A stretch of DNA of 16,368 bases from an uncultured Prevotellaceae bacterium (GCA_937904375.1 CALDIG010000057.1:1-16368), one strand, 5' to 3'; positions 7,632 through 14,063 are shown, counted from the first letter of the stretch. The notes: generated by a model not told the origin, from the sequence alone. Program-made: numbers and translations.

Positions 7632-7650
7632 AAACGCCATGGCGTTTTTA
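7629..7650. terminator. 22-bp perfect palindrome containing the EEP stop codon
   Basis: A perfect 22-bp palindrome with core ACGCCATGGCGT and flanking A5/T5 runs begins at the TAA stop codon of the EEP gene. In RNA it would form an A-rich/U-tailed hairpin, as in bidirectional intrinsic terminators, although the loop must come from opening the central bases. Confidence 0.6.
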
Positions 7651-7653
7651 CTC

Positions 7654-7681
7654 GTGGAAGGTGGAACGTGGAAAGTGGAAC
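7654..7681. repeat. Four tandem heptads GTGGAAN (left arm)
   Basis: Four head-to-tail 7-nt units, GTGGAAG, GTGGAAC, GTGGAAA and GTGGAAC, fill 7654-7681. The same unit appears in inverted orientation at 8210-8237, on the other side of the broken four-helix-bundle gene. Confidence 0.85.
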
Positions 7682-7772
7682 GGTTTCAGGTGATGCCACT
7701 TTTCTCGTCAAAGAGTTATGCAAGCAACGCACAACGATGTCTGCTAAGATAGATATATAAATTGTATTAAGA

Positions 7773-8148
7773 ATGGACTCATCTTATTTCTTGTATGAGA
7801 AACTTGAGGTGTGGCAATTGTCTATGGATCTTGTAGACAAGATTTATGTATTGCTCCGTAATTTCCCAAATGAGGAAAGATTTGCCTTGGCAAGCCAAAT
7901 TCGCCGTGCAGCAATTTCTATCCCTTCAAATATTGCCGAAGGAACAGGAAGGTTCTCTAATAAATATAGCCCATGGCTCACTTTATGAGGTGCTTTGTCA
8001 GTTGAGAATATCTAATAAGGCAGGTTATATTCAAGATGAAGATTTAATTAGTATTAAGGCTCAGGCAACCAGGATTGCTAAAATGTTAGGTGGCTTACGC
8101 CGTTCCTATCTTAGTAAAATGAGCAATTCAGTAGATGACAACACATAA
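7773..8148 (+). pseudogene. Frameshifted four-helix-bundle (IVP-like) protein
   Basis: The family comprises small helical proteins of about 115-125 residues, some encoded in 23S rRNA intervening sequences; their function is poorly known. The first frame (7773-7988) gives the family N-terminus: EKLEVWQLSMDLVDKIY, ALASQIRRAAISIPSNIAEG and GRFSNK. It then runs into a foreign tail and stops. The rest of the family sequence (IAHGSLYEVLCQLRISN and IAKMLGGLRRSYL) is in the next frame, to the stop at 8148. In relatives a segment of about seven residues, rich in D, F and H, links SNK to IA. Here one extra T remains between AAA and ATAGCC, so a deletion of about 20 nt near 7965 would explain the shift. 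That size is an estimate from remembered family members. The stop is 2 nt before the U32 start codon. A start at 7846 as a separate 100-residue gene is unlikely, because its first third is out-of-frame nonsense. Confidence 0.85.
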
Positions 8149-8150
8149 AA

Positions 8151-9482
8151 ATGAATGAAATTCAATTAAAAGAAAACCTCAATTTTGAGAATCCAGATTC
8201 TCAAAAAACTTTCCACCTTCCACTTTCCACTTTCCCCCACTCAAAATCCAGAAAGGATTTTGAGTTAATGGCTCCTGTGGGGTCGTGGGAGTCGCTGGTG
8301 GCGGCGCAGCAGGGCGGCGCTAACGCTATATATTTTGGCATCGAGAACTTGAATATGCGCTCCAAGTCGAGCGTGAATTTCTCGATTGACGACCTGCACA
8401 CTATTGCCCAATGGTGCGCCGAGCGTGGCATAAAGACCTACCTAACCGTCAATACCATTATCTATGACGAGGACATCGACTACATGCACCGCATCGTCGA
8501 CGCCGCCAGCGAGGCGCGTATCAGTGCCATTATCGCAAGCGACATGGCAACCATCCTCTATGCCCGCAGCATAGGGGTGGAGGTACACATCTCCACGCAG
8601 GTGAACGTGAGCAACAGCGAGGCGGTGCGCTACTATGCGCAGTATGCCGATGTGATGGTCCTCGCCCGCGAACTCAACCTCAATCAGGTGGCTAAAATCC
8701 ACGAGACCATCACCGCTAGCGACGTGCGCGGGCCACATGGAGAGCCAGTGCGCCTAGAGATGTTCTGCCACGGAGCCTTGTGCATGGCGGTGAGCGGCAA
8801 GTGCTACATGAGTCTGCATGAGGCGAACTCCAGCGCCAACCGTGGCGCATGCCGCCAGATTTGCCGGCGCAGCTACGTCGTCACTGACCGCGACACGGGC
8901 GACGAACTTACAATCGACAACAAATACATCATGTCGCCCAAAGACCTCAAGACCATCCACTTCCTCAATAAAATGGTGGATGCTGGGGTGCGTGTCTTCA
9001 AGATTGAGGGCAGGGCAAGAGGTCCAGAATATGTGCGCACCGTGGCGAGCTGCTACAACGAAGCACTAAACGCTATCGTTGATGGCACCTACTGCGAGGA
9101 GCGCATCGAGCAGTGGAACGAGCGGCTGGCTCGCGTCTTTAACCGTGGTTTCTGGGATGGTTACTACCTGGGTCAGAGGCTAGGGGAGTGGACCTCGAAG
9201 TACGGTTCCAGCGCAACCCACGTCAAGGTCTATGCCGCAAAGGGAGTGCGCTATTTCTCCAAGATTGGCGTAGCCGAGTTCCTGATGGAGGCGGGAGAGC
9301 TGCACGTTGGAGACGAGATAATAATCACCGGCCCTACTACTGGTGCTTTGCCCATGACAGTGGAGGAGATACGTGTTGACCTCAAACCCGTGGAAAAGAC
9401 CGTGAAAGGCGAGCGGTTCTCCATCAAAACCGACACAAAAATCCGCCCCAGCGATAAACTTTTCCTTTGGAGAGCAGTCTGA
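8151..9482 (+). CDS. U32-family protein (annotated as peptidase U32; TrhP/RlhA-like hydroxylation factor)
   Basis: U32 proteins were named as peptidases, but characterised members TrhP and RlhA act in hydroxylation of tRNA U34 and of 23S rRNA, and UbiU/UbiV in quinone hydroxylation. Many carry an iron-sulfur cluster. The family core begins at residue about 37 (FELMAPVGSWESL). The signature region reads EMFCHGALCMAVSGKC, then SANRGACRQICRRSY. C211, C218, C234 and C238 are the likely cluster ligands, with C206 nearby. The C-terminal region from about 355 to 443 is beta-rich, as in TrhP-type proteins. Total length, 443 residues, suits the TrhP-like group, but the first 36 residues are a repeat-derived extension. 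The start is uncertain: ATG 8151 gives the extension, while ATG 8268 (preceded by AAAGGA at 8252-8257) gives MAPVGSWESL and loses only the beginning of the first strand. Whether it modifies tRNA or rRNA is not decidable here. Confidence 0.88.
   Translation: MNEIQLKENLNFENPDSQKTFHLPLSTFPHSKSRKDFELMAPVGSWESLVAAQQGGANAIYFGIENLNMRSKSSVNFSIDDLHTIAQWCAERGIKTYLTVNTIIYDEDIDYMHRIVDAASEARISAIIASDMATILYARSIGVEVHISTQVNVSNSEAVRYYAQYADVMVLARELNLNQVAKIHETITASDVRGPHGEPVRLEMFCHGALCMAVSGKCYMSLHEANSSANRGACRQICRRSYVVTDRDTGDELTIDNKYIMSPKDLKTIHFLNKMVDAGVRVFKIEGRARGPEYVRTVASCYNEALNAIVDGTYCEERIEQWNERLARVFNRGFWDGYYLGQRLGEWTSKYGSSATHVKVYAAKGVRYFSKIGVAEFLMEAGELHVGDEIIITGPTTGALPMTVEEIRVDLKPVEKTVKGERFSIKTDTKIRPSDKLFLWRAV
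8183..8265. repeat. Compound repeat: hairpin, inverted heptad array, hairpin
   Basis: Three elements sit in a row. TTTTGAGAATC/GATTCTCAAAA (8183-8193, 8196-8206) is an 11-bp hairpin. Then come inverted heptads NTTCCAC at 8210-8216, 8217-8223 and 8224-8230, with a degenerate fourth at 8231-8237. Last, ACTCAAAATCC/GGATTTTGAGT (8239-8249, 8255-8265) is a second 11-bp hairpin. The block is within the open frame of the U32 gene and is translated as residues about 11-38 if the 8151 start is used. Confidence 0.8.
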
Positions 9483-9484
9483 TT

Positions 9485-9519
9485 AATGCATAATTCACAA
9501 TGCACAATTCACAATGCAA
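9485..9519. repeat. Five tandem heptads, AATGCAT/AATTCAC type
   Basis: AATGCAT, AATTCAC, AATGCAC, AATTCAC and AATGCAA run head to tail from 9485 to 9519, starting 2 nt after the U32 stop codon. The units fit AATKCAN. The rest of the spacer to 9656 is AT-rich and shows no confident promoter; TATTCTTG at 9563 is one mismatch from the -7 consensus. Confidence 0.85.
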
Positions 9520-9656
9520 AATTTATTGCTGCGATGGGTGTCGATGCAGTATAATTTCCGCATATTCTTGCAAATCTCGATTATTTTATGGAAATTTGCA
9601 CGTTTTTGCATGAGTAATCATCAATAGCATTATTAATCAACGAAATATAATTTGAA

Positions 9657-10262
9657 ATGAAAAAATTTTTTTTGATGGCCTTTGCGATGATGGCAATGAG
9701 CCTGGCAGCACAGGATGTTGCCACTAAACCTTTTACTGTGAGGTATATAGATGAGAATAGGCTGTACCAACAATATGTAGTGGCACAGCAGTATGTGGAG
9801 CTTCAAAACAAACTCAAGAATGAGTTTCAGCAGGCCGAGCAAAAGAAGCGCAAGGAGATAGAGACATTCTACAACCAGGTGCAGAACAAGTATCAAAAGA
9901 ACCTTTATAAGACGCAGAAGGCTTTTGAGGCCGACCAGAAAAAGCTCGAGCTAATGCAGGACAAGGCTCAGAAAGACATGGAGGCCATGCAAAAGAGCAT
10001 GGAGGTGCAGCTCAATACCGAGCAGATGAAGCTTGCCAACGAGATTGATGTCTTTCTCGCCGATTATGCCGTGCGCAATGACTATGACGCCATCCTGCGC
10101 AAGGAGGCGTCAATGTTTATCAATCCCAAGTGGGATGTCACCGATGAGGTCGCCGAGGGACTTAATGCGCGCTATAATGCCGCTAACGCTCCTGTTGCCA
10201 AAGGCGAACCCATTGTTGACGGTCAGGCTCCCAAAGTTGAAGATGAGGCAGCCCCTGAATGA
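9657..10262 (+). CDS. OmpH/Skp-family periplasmic chaperone
   Basis: OmpH/Skp proteins are trimeric periplasmic holdases that keep unfolded outer-membrane proteins soluble on the way to the BAM complex. This 201-residue protein has a signal peptide (residues 1-18, cleavage likely before QD). The N-terminal strand region VRYIDENRLYQQY corresponds to the start of the Skp body. A long charged coiled coil (about 48-130) is rich in K, E and Q, with repeats such as QKKRKEIE. A second body portion follows (DVFLADYAVRNDYDAILRKE, residues 131-150). The last 30 residues are an acidic, proline-containing tail ending in DEAAPE that is not part of the Skp core. In Bacteroidales, OmpH genes often occur in pairs after bamA; here the neighbour is a small PepSY-like protein 18 nt downstream, so this is probably a stand-alone paralogue in a two-gene unit. 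The family call is good; the client range is unknown. Confidence 0.85.
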   Translation: MKKFFLMAFAMMAMSLAAQDVATKPFTVRYIDENRLYQQYVVAQQYVELQNKLKNEFQQAEQKKRKEIETFYNQVQNKYQKNLYKTQKAFEADQKKLELMQDKAQKDMEAMQKSMEVQLNTEQMKLANEIDVFLADYAVRNDYDAILRKEASMFINPKWDVTDEVAEGLNARYNAANAPVAKGEPIVDGQAPKVEDEAAPE

Positions 10263-10280
10263 TAAAACTTTAAGTAAAAA

Positions 10281-10730
10281 ATGAATATTATGAAGAAGAT
10301 TTTTTTAGCTTTGATAGCAGTATTAATGGTGGCGGGCGTTGCCGTTGCCGATGACAAGATTGTTGAGATACCGTTTAATAAGGTTCCTGACCTGGCTCAG
10401 AGGACGGTGAAAGCCTATTTCCCGGAGAATACCGTGGTAAAGGCCGAGAAAAACAAGTCAAAAGACATGAAGAACCGCACTCGCGTCTATCTCGACAACG
10501 ATGCCACTATCGACTTTGACAAAGACGGCCACTGGATGATTGTGGACTGCCGCGGCAGCCATGTGCCCATGAAAATGGTAAATGGCAAGATTCAGATGTA
10601 TCTGGGCAAGAATTATCCAGGTCGTGAAGTGGTATATATGGGTCGTGAGATAAAGAACGGCGACATCACATTCATTCTTGACGATGGCACCGAGTTGCAT
10701 TTCACCAACGAAAACACCATAATAGAATGA
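10281..10730 (+). CDS. Small secreted PepSY-like domain protein
   Basis: This 149-residue exported protein has the look of the Bacteroidota PepSY-like family (formerly DUF2874), which is typically periplasmic and of unknown function. Residues 1-23 are a signal peptide ending in VAVA. Two similar halves follow: about 28-90, with PDLAQRTVKAYFPENTVVKA and ATIDFDKDGHWMIVDC; and about 96-148, with KIQMYLGKNYPGREVVYM and DITFILDDGTELHF. Each half has an initial helix followed by strands, the pattern of tandem PepSY-like repeats. The ATG at 10290 (MKKIF) is an alternative start giving a shorter signal peptide; both keep the export signal. It begins 18 nt after the OmpH-like gene and is probably cotranscribed with it. 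A 9-bp hairpin without a clear T tail lies 48 nt downstream. Binding partner and function cannot be stated. Confidence 0.75.
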   Translation: MNIMKKIFLALIAVLMVAGVAVADDKIVEIPFNKVPDLAQRTVKAYFPENTVVKAEKNKSKDMKNRTRVYLDNDATIDFDKDGHWMIVDCRGSHVPMKMVNGKIQMYLGKNYPGREVVYMGREIKNGDITFILDDGTELHFTNENTIIE

Positions 10731-10778
10731 AATCGCCGTAGCGACAAGAATATGGCTCTGTTGCAAAAGGGTGGGGTG

Positions 10779-10810
10779 AGACAAGTCGGAGACTTGTCTT
10801 AATGTCCCTA
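10779..10810. repeat. Palindrome of the GTCCCTAC family, third locus
   Basis: AGACAAGTC (10779-10787) and GACTTGTCT (10791-10799) form a 9-bp stem with loop GGA. GTCCCTAC follows at 10803-10810. The arms and flank recall the elements at 6318-6392 and 14064-14118. No T run follows, so terminator function for the PepSY-like gene is doubtful. Confidence 0.6.
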
Positions 10811-10849
10811 CTAATTTGCGACTGATCCAAGAATAGCCCAAACTGATAG

Positions 10850-11017
10850 CTAATCAAACGACGAGTTTTGTTTGGCGGTCAAGTAATGCGCCCCCATTGA
10901 TGCTATGTTAGCAAGCGAAATCAAGCTGCTAAAAGTGTCAATGGGGGTGCTCGCAACGGTCAGTATGAGGCTCAATACTTTTGCTTGCGGTGCTTCTTGA
11001 AAATAAGCATTATGCAT
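10850..11017 (-). other. Doubtful 55-codon ORF overlapping the hutI stop codon
   Basis: A 55-codon frame starts with an ATG that shares one base with the hutI stop codon (TAATG) and ends at 10850. The predicted product begins MHNAYFQEAPQ and contains a weakly hydrophobic stretch (VLSLILTVASTPIDTF), but no domain I recognise. The start codon lies in a duplicated heptad and the body spans a nested inverted repeat, so the frame may merely be open by chance within a noncoding repeat element. The coupled start is the only argument for a gene. Confidence 0.2.
10891..10947. repeat. Nested inverted repeat in the convergent spacer
   Basis: CCCCCATTGA (10891-10900) and TCAATGGGGG (10938-10947) form a perfect 10-bp inverted pair around 37 nt. 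Inside it TTAGCA (10908-10913) and TGCTAA (10927-10932) form a second pair with a 13-nt loop. In RNA the block could fold into a two-storey stem. Its place between converging genes (PepSY-like rightward, hutI leftward) fits a structured RNA, a bidirectional terminator or a repeat element. The rest of 10731-11016 shows only the palindrome at 10779 and heptads at 11007. Confidence 0.65.
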
Positions 11018-11020
11018 TAT
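11007..11020. repeat. Duplicated heptad GCATTAT over the hutI stop codon
   Basis: GCATTAT occurs twice in tandem (11007-11013, 11014-11020). The hutI stop codon (11017-11019) lies in the second unit, so the 3' end of hutI is built from the repeat. Confidence 0.6.
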
Positions 11021-12261
11021 AGAAACTGCTCCTCGCCAGCGAGGAAGGTGCGGTCGATGATGGGTGTGGTGTAGGCATAAGGGATGAAGTCGATGCTCGG
11101 GATGGGGCGGGTGATGAAGAAGTTTGCCACCTTGCCGGGAGCTATCGAGCCGTAGTCGTTGCTCAGCGCCATCGCTGCTGCGCCGTTGATGGTGGCGGCG
11201 TTGAACGCCTCGGCGGGTTGCAGGCGCATCTTGATGCATGCTAGCGAGACCACAAACTTCATGTCGCCGCTGGGCGTGGAGCCCGGGTTGTAGTCGCTGG
11301 CGATGGCCACTGGCAGCCCGGCGGTGATCATCTTGCGGGCAGGGGCGAAGGGCATGTTCAGGAAGAACGAGGTGCCGGGTAGGGCAGTGGGCATGGTGTC
11401 GCGACCGCGCATCATGGCGATGTCGTCGTCGGTCATGCTCTCCAGGTGGTCAACCGAGAGGGCGTTGTGCTTCAATGCCACCTCCACGCCTCCCGACGGT
11501 GCGAGTTCCTGACCGTGAATCTTGCCGCGCATGCCATATTTGAGGCCTGCCTCAAGAATGCGCGAAGTCTCCTCGGGAGTGAAGAACCCCTCGTCGCAGA
11601 ACACATCCACGAAGTTGGCGAGACCTTCGGCGGCGACAGCGGGCAGCATGTCGTTGATGATATGATTCACATAGTCGCCCTGGCGGCCGGCATACTCACG
11701 GCCCACAGCATGAGCGCCGAGGAAGGTCGATACCACTCTCAGACGAGTGCTCTCTTGGATGCGGGCTATCACTCGCAGCATCTTGAGCTCGTCTTGGGTG
11801 TTGAGGCCGTAGCCGCTCTTTATCTCGATGGCACCGGTGCCTTTGGCAATCACCTCGCGCACACGCTCCATCGCCTGGTCGTAGAGCTGCTGCTCGCTCA
11901 TCTCGTGCAAGCGGTCGGCACTGTTGAGGATGCCTCCGCCGCGACGGGCGATCTCGGCGTAGGAGAGTCCGTTGATTTTATCGACAAACTCGCGCTCTCG
12001 GCTGCCGGCATACACGATGTGGGTGTGGGAGTCGCACCAGCTGGGCATCACGGTGCCGCCGCCAGCATCTACTGTACGGTCCACGTCGGTTGGCGCTGGG
12101 CGGTGAGCTACGGTGTCAAACTCGGTGATGATGCCGTCTTCCACGAGCATCCAAGCGTCATGGATGGCGTCGAACTGCGCCATCTCGCTGCCGCATTTTT
12201 TCAGCACACCCCCGCCGTCGATACCGGCGAGGGTGGCGATATTCTTGACTAAAAGTTTCAT
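11017..12261 (-). CDS. hutI: Imidazolonepropionase
   Basis: HutI hydrolyses 4-imidazolone-5-propionate to N-formimino-L-glutamate, the third step of histidine degradation, in the cytoplasm. The protein has 414 residues, the usual length. It is an amidohydrolase-fold metal enzyme, and the family residues are visible: DSHTHIVYAGSRERE (metal ligands H79 and H81, substrate Arg88), IKSGYGL (Y151), LGAHAVG (H184), KIHGQELAPSGGVE (H249, E252), DHLE, and ASDYNPGS (D323 as the last metal ligand, N325). The start overlaps the hutH stop codon by four bases (ATGA), giving tight translational coupling in a hutH-hutI operon. No strong T-tailed terminator follows; the stop codon lies in a duplicated heptad. 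Identification is secure. Confidence 0.97.
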   Translation of the reverse strand: MKLLVKNIATLAGIDGGGVLKKCGSEMAQFDAIHDAWMLVEDGIITEFDTVAHRPAPTDVDRTVDAGGGTVMPSWCDSHTHIVYAGSREREFVDKINGLSYAEIARRGGGILNSADRLHEMSEQQLYDQAMERVREVIAKGTGAIEIKSGYGLNTQDELKMLRVIARIQESTRLRVVSTFLGAHAVGREYAGRQGDYVNHIINDMLPAVAAEGLANFVDVFCDEGFFTPEETSRILEAGLKYGMRGKIHGQELAPSGGVEVALKHNALSVDHLESMTDDDIAMMRGRDTMPTALPGTSFFLNMPFAPARKMITAGLPVAIASDYNPGSTPSGDMKFVVSLACIKMRLQPAEAFNAATINGAAAMALSNDYGSIAPGKVANFFITRPIPSIDFIPYAYTTPIIDRTFLAGEEQFL

Positions 12262-13733
12262 TTACGCAGGAATTGTATAGCTTTCTCAATGAGGGGATAC
12301 ATTATCACGTCGTCGCCAATGAACGGCACCTCACGGCGGAAGTCCTCGTGCATCTTCATGATGACTGGCGATGACTTCTTGGGGAAGCGGAACTCCAGCG
12401 CCTGGGCGGCGTTGAACAGCTCGATGGCGAGCACACGCTCGGTGTTGAGCACCACCTTATATAATTTGATGGCGGCGTTGGCACCCATGCTCACATGGTC
12501 TTCCTGGTCTTGGCATGAGGGGATGCTGTCGAGGCTCGACGGTGCGGCGAGCGACTTGTTGAGGCTCACCACGCTGGCGGCGGTGTATTGGGTAATCATG
12601 AAGCCGCTGTTGAGACCCGGGTTGGCAACGAGGAAGCTGGGCAGGCCGCGTGTGCCGGAAACGAGGCGGTAGATGCGGCGTTCGCTGATGTTGGCAAGTT
12701 CGCTAAGTGCGATGGCGAGGAAGTCCATAGGCATAGCGATAGGCTCGCCGTGGAAATTGCCCGCGCTGATAATCAGGTTCTCGTCGGGGCAGACGGTGGG
12801 GTTATCGGTCGCGCTGTTGATTTCGGTGTCGATAACCGATTTCACATAGCGGATAGTGTCTTTTACTGTGCCGTGAACCTGTGGCACGCAGCGGAATGAG
12901 TAGGGGTCTTGCACATGCTCTTTGTGACCGGCGATGAGTTCGCTGCCAGTGAGCAATTCCTTCATGTGGGCGGCAGTCTCTAGTTGGCCCTTGTGGGGAC
13001 GCACCAGATGCACTGCCTCGGTGAACGGCTCGATGCGACCGTCGTAGGCGTCGAGCGACATGGCGGCAATTTTATCTGCCCAGTCGCTTAGCCGCTCGGC
13101 TTGCAGCAGCGACCACACGGCAAACGAGCTCATGTTCTGGGTGCCGTTGAGCAGCGCCAAGCCTTCCTTGCTGGCGAGTTCGATGGGCTTCCAGCCTTTG
13201 AGCTTGAGCAGCTCGGCGGCGGGCATCACCTTGCCCTCATATTCCACCTCGCCAAGACCTACCAACGGCAGACTCATGTGAGCCAGCGGCACGAGGTCGC
13301 CCGATGCTCCGAGTGAGCCTTGGCGGTAAACAACGGGTATCACGCCCTCGTTGAAGAAGTCGATAAGACGCTCTACGGTGTCGAGCTTGCTGCCAGAGTA
13401 GCCGTAGCTCAGCGACTGGATTTTCAAGAGCAGCATGATGCGCACTATCTCGTTGGGCACTCGCTCACCCACGCCGCAGGCGTGCGACATCATCAGGTTG
13501 ATTTGCAGTTGCGAGAGTTGGTCTTTGCTCACTTTCACGTTGCACAGCGAGCCAAAGCCGGTTGTCACGCCATAGACTGGCACGTCGCTGGCGGCAATCT
13601 GCTCGTCGAGGTACTTGCGGCAGCGCACTATGCGTTCACGAGCGTCGTCGCTCAAAGCTAATTTAATGCCTTTCTCAATTATTTCGCCCACACGCTCTAT
13701 CGAGAGGTGCTCAGCGCTAATGTAATGTGTCAT
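12258..13733 (-). CDS. hutH: Histidine ammonia-lyase
   Basis: HutH removes ammonia from L-histidine to give urocanate, committing histidine to degradation, in the cytoplasm. The protein has 491 residues, the normal size. GSLGASGDLVPLAHM contains the Ala143-Ser144-Gly145 triad that cyclises to the MIO electrophile. Other family marks are VYGVTTGFG (catalytic Tyr54), GLALLNGTQ (N196), YSFRCVPQVHG, AGNFHGEP (residues 324-331) and QDQEDHVSMG (E411). It is first in a leftward operon with hutI, behind an exact Bacteroidota -7 box. The pathway also needs urocanate hydratase (HutU) and a formiminoglutamate-processing enzyme, which are not in the window and must be elsewhere if the route is complete. 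No hut regulator is seen nearby. Identification is secure. Confidence 0.97.
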   Translation of the reverse strand: MTHYISAEHLSIERVGEIIEKGIKLALSDDARERIVRCRKYLDEQIAASDVPVYGVTTGFGSLCNVKVSKDQLSQLQINLMMSHACGVGERVPNEIVRIMLLLKIQSLSYGYSGSKLDTVERLIDFFNEGVIPVVYRQGSLGASGDLVPLAHMSLPLVGLGEVEYEGKVMPAAELLKLKGWKPIELASKEGLALLNGTQNMSSFAVWSLLQAERLSDWADKIAAMSLDAYDGRIEPFTEAVHLVRPHKGQLETAAHMKELLTGSELIAGHKEHVQDPYSFRCVPQVHGTVKDTIRYVKSVIDTEINSATDNPTVCPDENLIISAGNFHGEPIAMPMDFLAIALSELANISERRIYRLVSGTRGLPSFLVANPGLNSGFMITQYTAASVVSLNKSLAAPSSLDSIPSCQDQEDHVSMGANAAIKLYKVVLNTERVLAIELFNAAQALEFRFPKKSSPVIMKMHEDFRREVPFIGDDVIMYPLIEKAIQFLRK

Positions 13734-13776
13734 GATTGGTTTTGTTAATGCTAAAAGTTGTTTTATAATTTGACTG

Positions 13777-13784
13777 CAAAGTTA
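13777..13784 (-). promoter_or_regulatory. -7 promoter box TAACTTTG of the hut operon
   Basis: Minus-strand TAACTTTG at 13777-13784 matches TAnnTTTG exactly, 43 nt upstream of the hutH start. A weak TTTA lies at 13804-13807, with a 19-nt gap. That position is just outside the tRNA-side hairpin (13810-13855), so tRNA read-through and hut initiation are close neighbours. Confidence 0.6.
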
Positions 13785-13809
13785 CGCATAATTCGCCACA
13801 TAATAAAGA

Positions 13810-13855
13810 TGGGTTCTATAAATTCCTAAAATATTTTAGCAAATTATAGAACCCA
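13810..13855 (-). terminator. 46-nt near-perfect hairpin following the tRNA
   Basis: TGGGTTCTATAA (13810-13821) pairs with TTATAGAACCCA (13844-13855), and the interior CTAAAATATTTTAG (13826-13839) is itself a perfect palindrome. With two mismatches the whole 46 nt can form one stem. It begins 7 nt past the tRNA 3' end on the minus strand and is followed by TCTTTATTAT, so it probably terminates the tRNA transcript before the hut promoter. Confidence 0.7.
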
Positions 13856-13862
13856 CCTTAAG

Positions 13863-13934
13863 TACTCCGACTGGGAATCGAACCCAGATTTTAGGTTTAG
13901 GAAACCCACGTTCTATCCGTTGAACTATCAGAGC
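13863..13934 (-). tRNA. tRNA-Arg(CCU)
   Basis: The minus strand folds as a cloverleaf of 72 nt. The acceptor stem is GCTCTGA with TCGGAGT (with G:U pairs, including 1:72), followed by TA at positions 8-9. The D stem is GTTC/GAAC. The anticodon arm is TGGGT-TTCCTAA-ACCTA, with anticodon CCT (CCU), which reads AGG arginine codons. The T arm is CTGGG-TTCGATT-CCCAG. The discriminator is A and CCA is not encoded. It has its own promoter box and a hairpin just downstream, so it appears to be a single-tRNA unit. Confidence 0.95.
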
Positions 13935-13936
13935 CG

Positions 13937-13988
13937 CCGCAAAATGGTGTGCTGTGAGAGTAAAGCTCCCTTTTGCGGTGCAAAGGTA
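13937..13988 (-). promoter_or_regulatory. tRNA promoter box TACCTTTG and leader hairpin
   Basis: Minus-strand TACCTTTG (13981-13988) matches TAnnTTTG exactly, 46 nt from the mature tRNA 5' end. Between them CCGCAAAA (13937-13944) and TTTTGCGG (13971-13978) form an 8-bp perfect inverted pair, so the short pre-tRNA leader can fold into a stem that ends two bases from the RNase P cleavage site. Confidence 0.55.
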
Positions 13989-14042
13989 AGAATTTTTCTT
14001 ATAAAAAATGCTTTTTTGGCACATTATTTGCACGTTTATTAC

Positions 14043-14050
14043 TAACTTTG
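14043..14050 (+). promoter_or_regulatory. -7 promoter box TAACTTTG of clpS-clpA
   Basis: TAACTTTG at 14043-14050 is an exact TAnnTTTG match, followed by CAATTC, 78 nt upstream of clpS. The nearest TTTG runs (14015-14018 and 14027-14030) are not at the ideal -33 spacing. Transcription from here would place two palindromic repeats in the clpS leader. Confidence 0.6.
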
Positions 14051-14063
14051 CAATTCTCTGGCT

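Noticed and set aside
6711..7640. 309-codon antisense ORF over the EEP gene
   Set aside because: It mirrors a well-supported EEP enzyme in GC-rich codons; the product is repetitive V/A/L/H-rich sequence with no domain or start signal.
7846..8148. Independent 100-residue gene
   Set aside because: Its first third is the wrong frame of the four-helix gene; only the remainder matches the family, so it is half of a frameshifted pseudogene.
11446..12252. 268-codon antisense ORF over hutI
   Set aside because: Shadow of hutI, whose catalytic residues are intact on the other strand; composition typical of antisense frames in GC-rich genes.
13810..13855. Riboswitch or attenuator controlling hut genes
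   Set aside because: The hairpin lies upstream of the hut -7 box and so is outside the likely hut transcript; it fits better as the tRNA terminator.
13863..13934. tRNA gene as attachment site of an integrated element
   Set aside because: No integrase gene and no second copy of the tRNA 3' end in the window; flanking genes are housekeeping.
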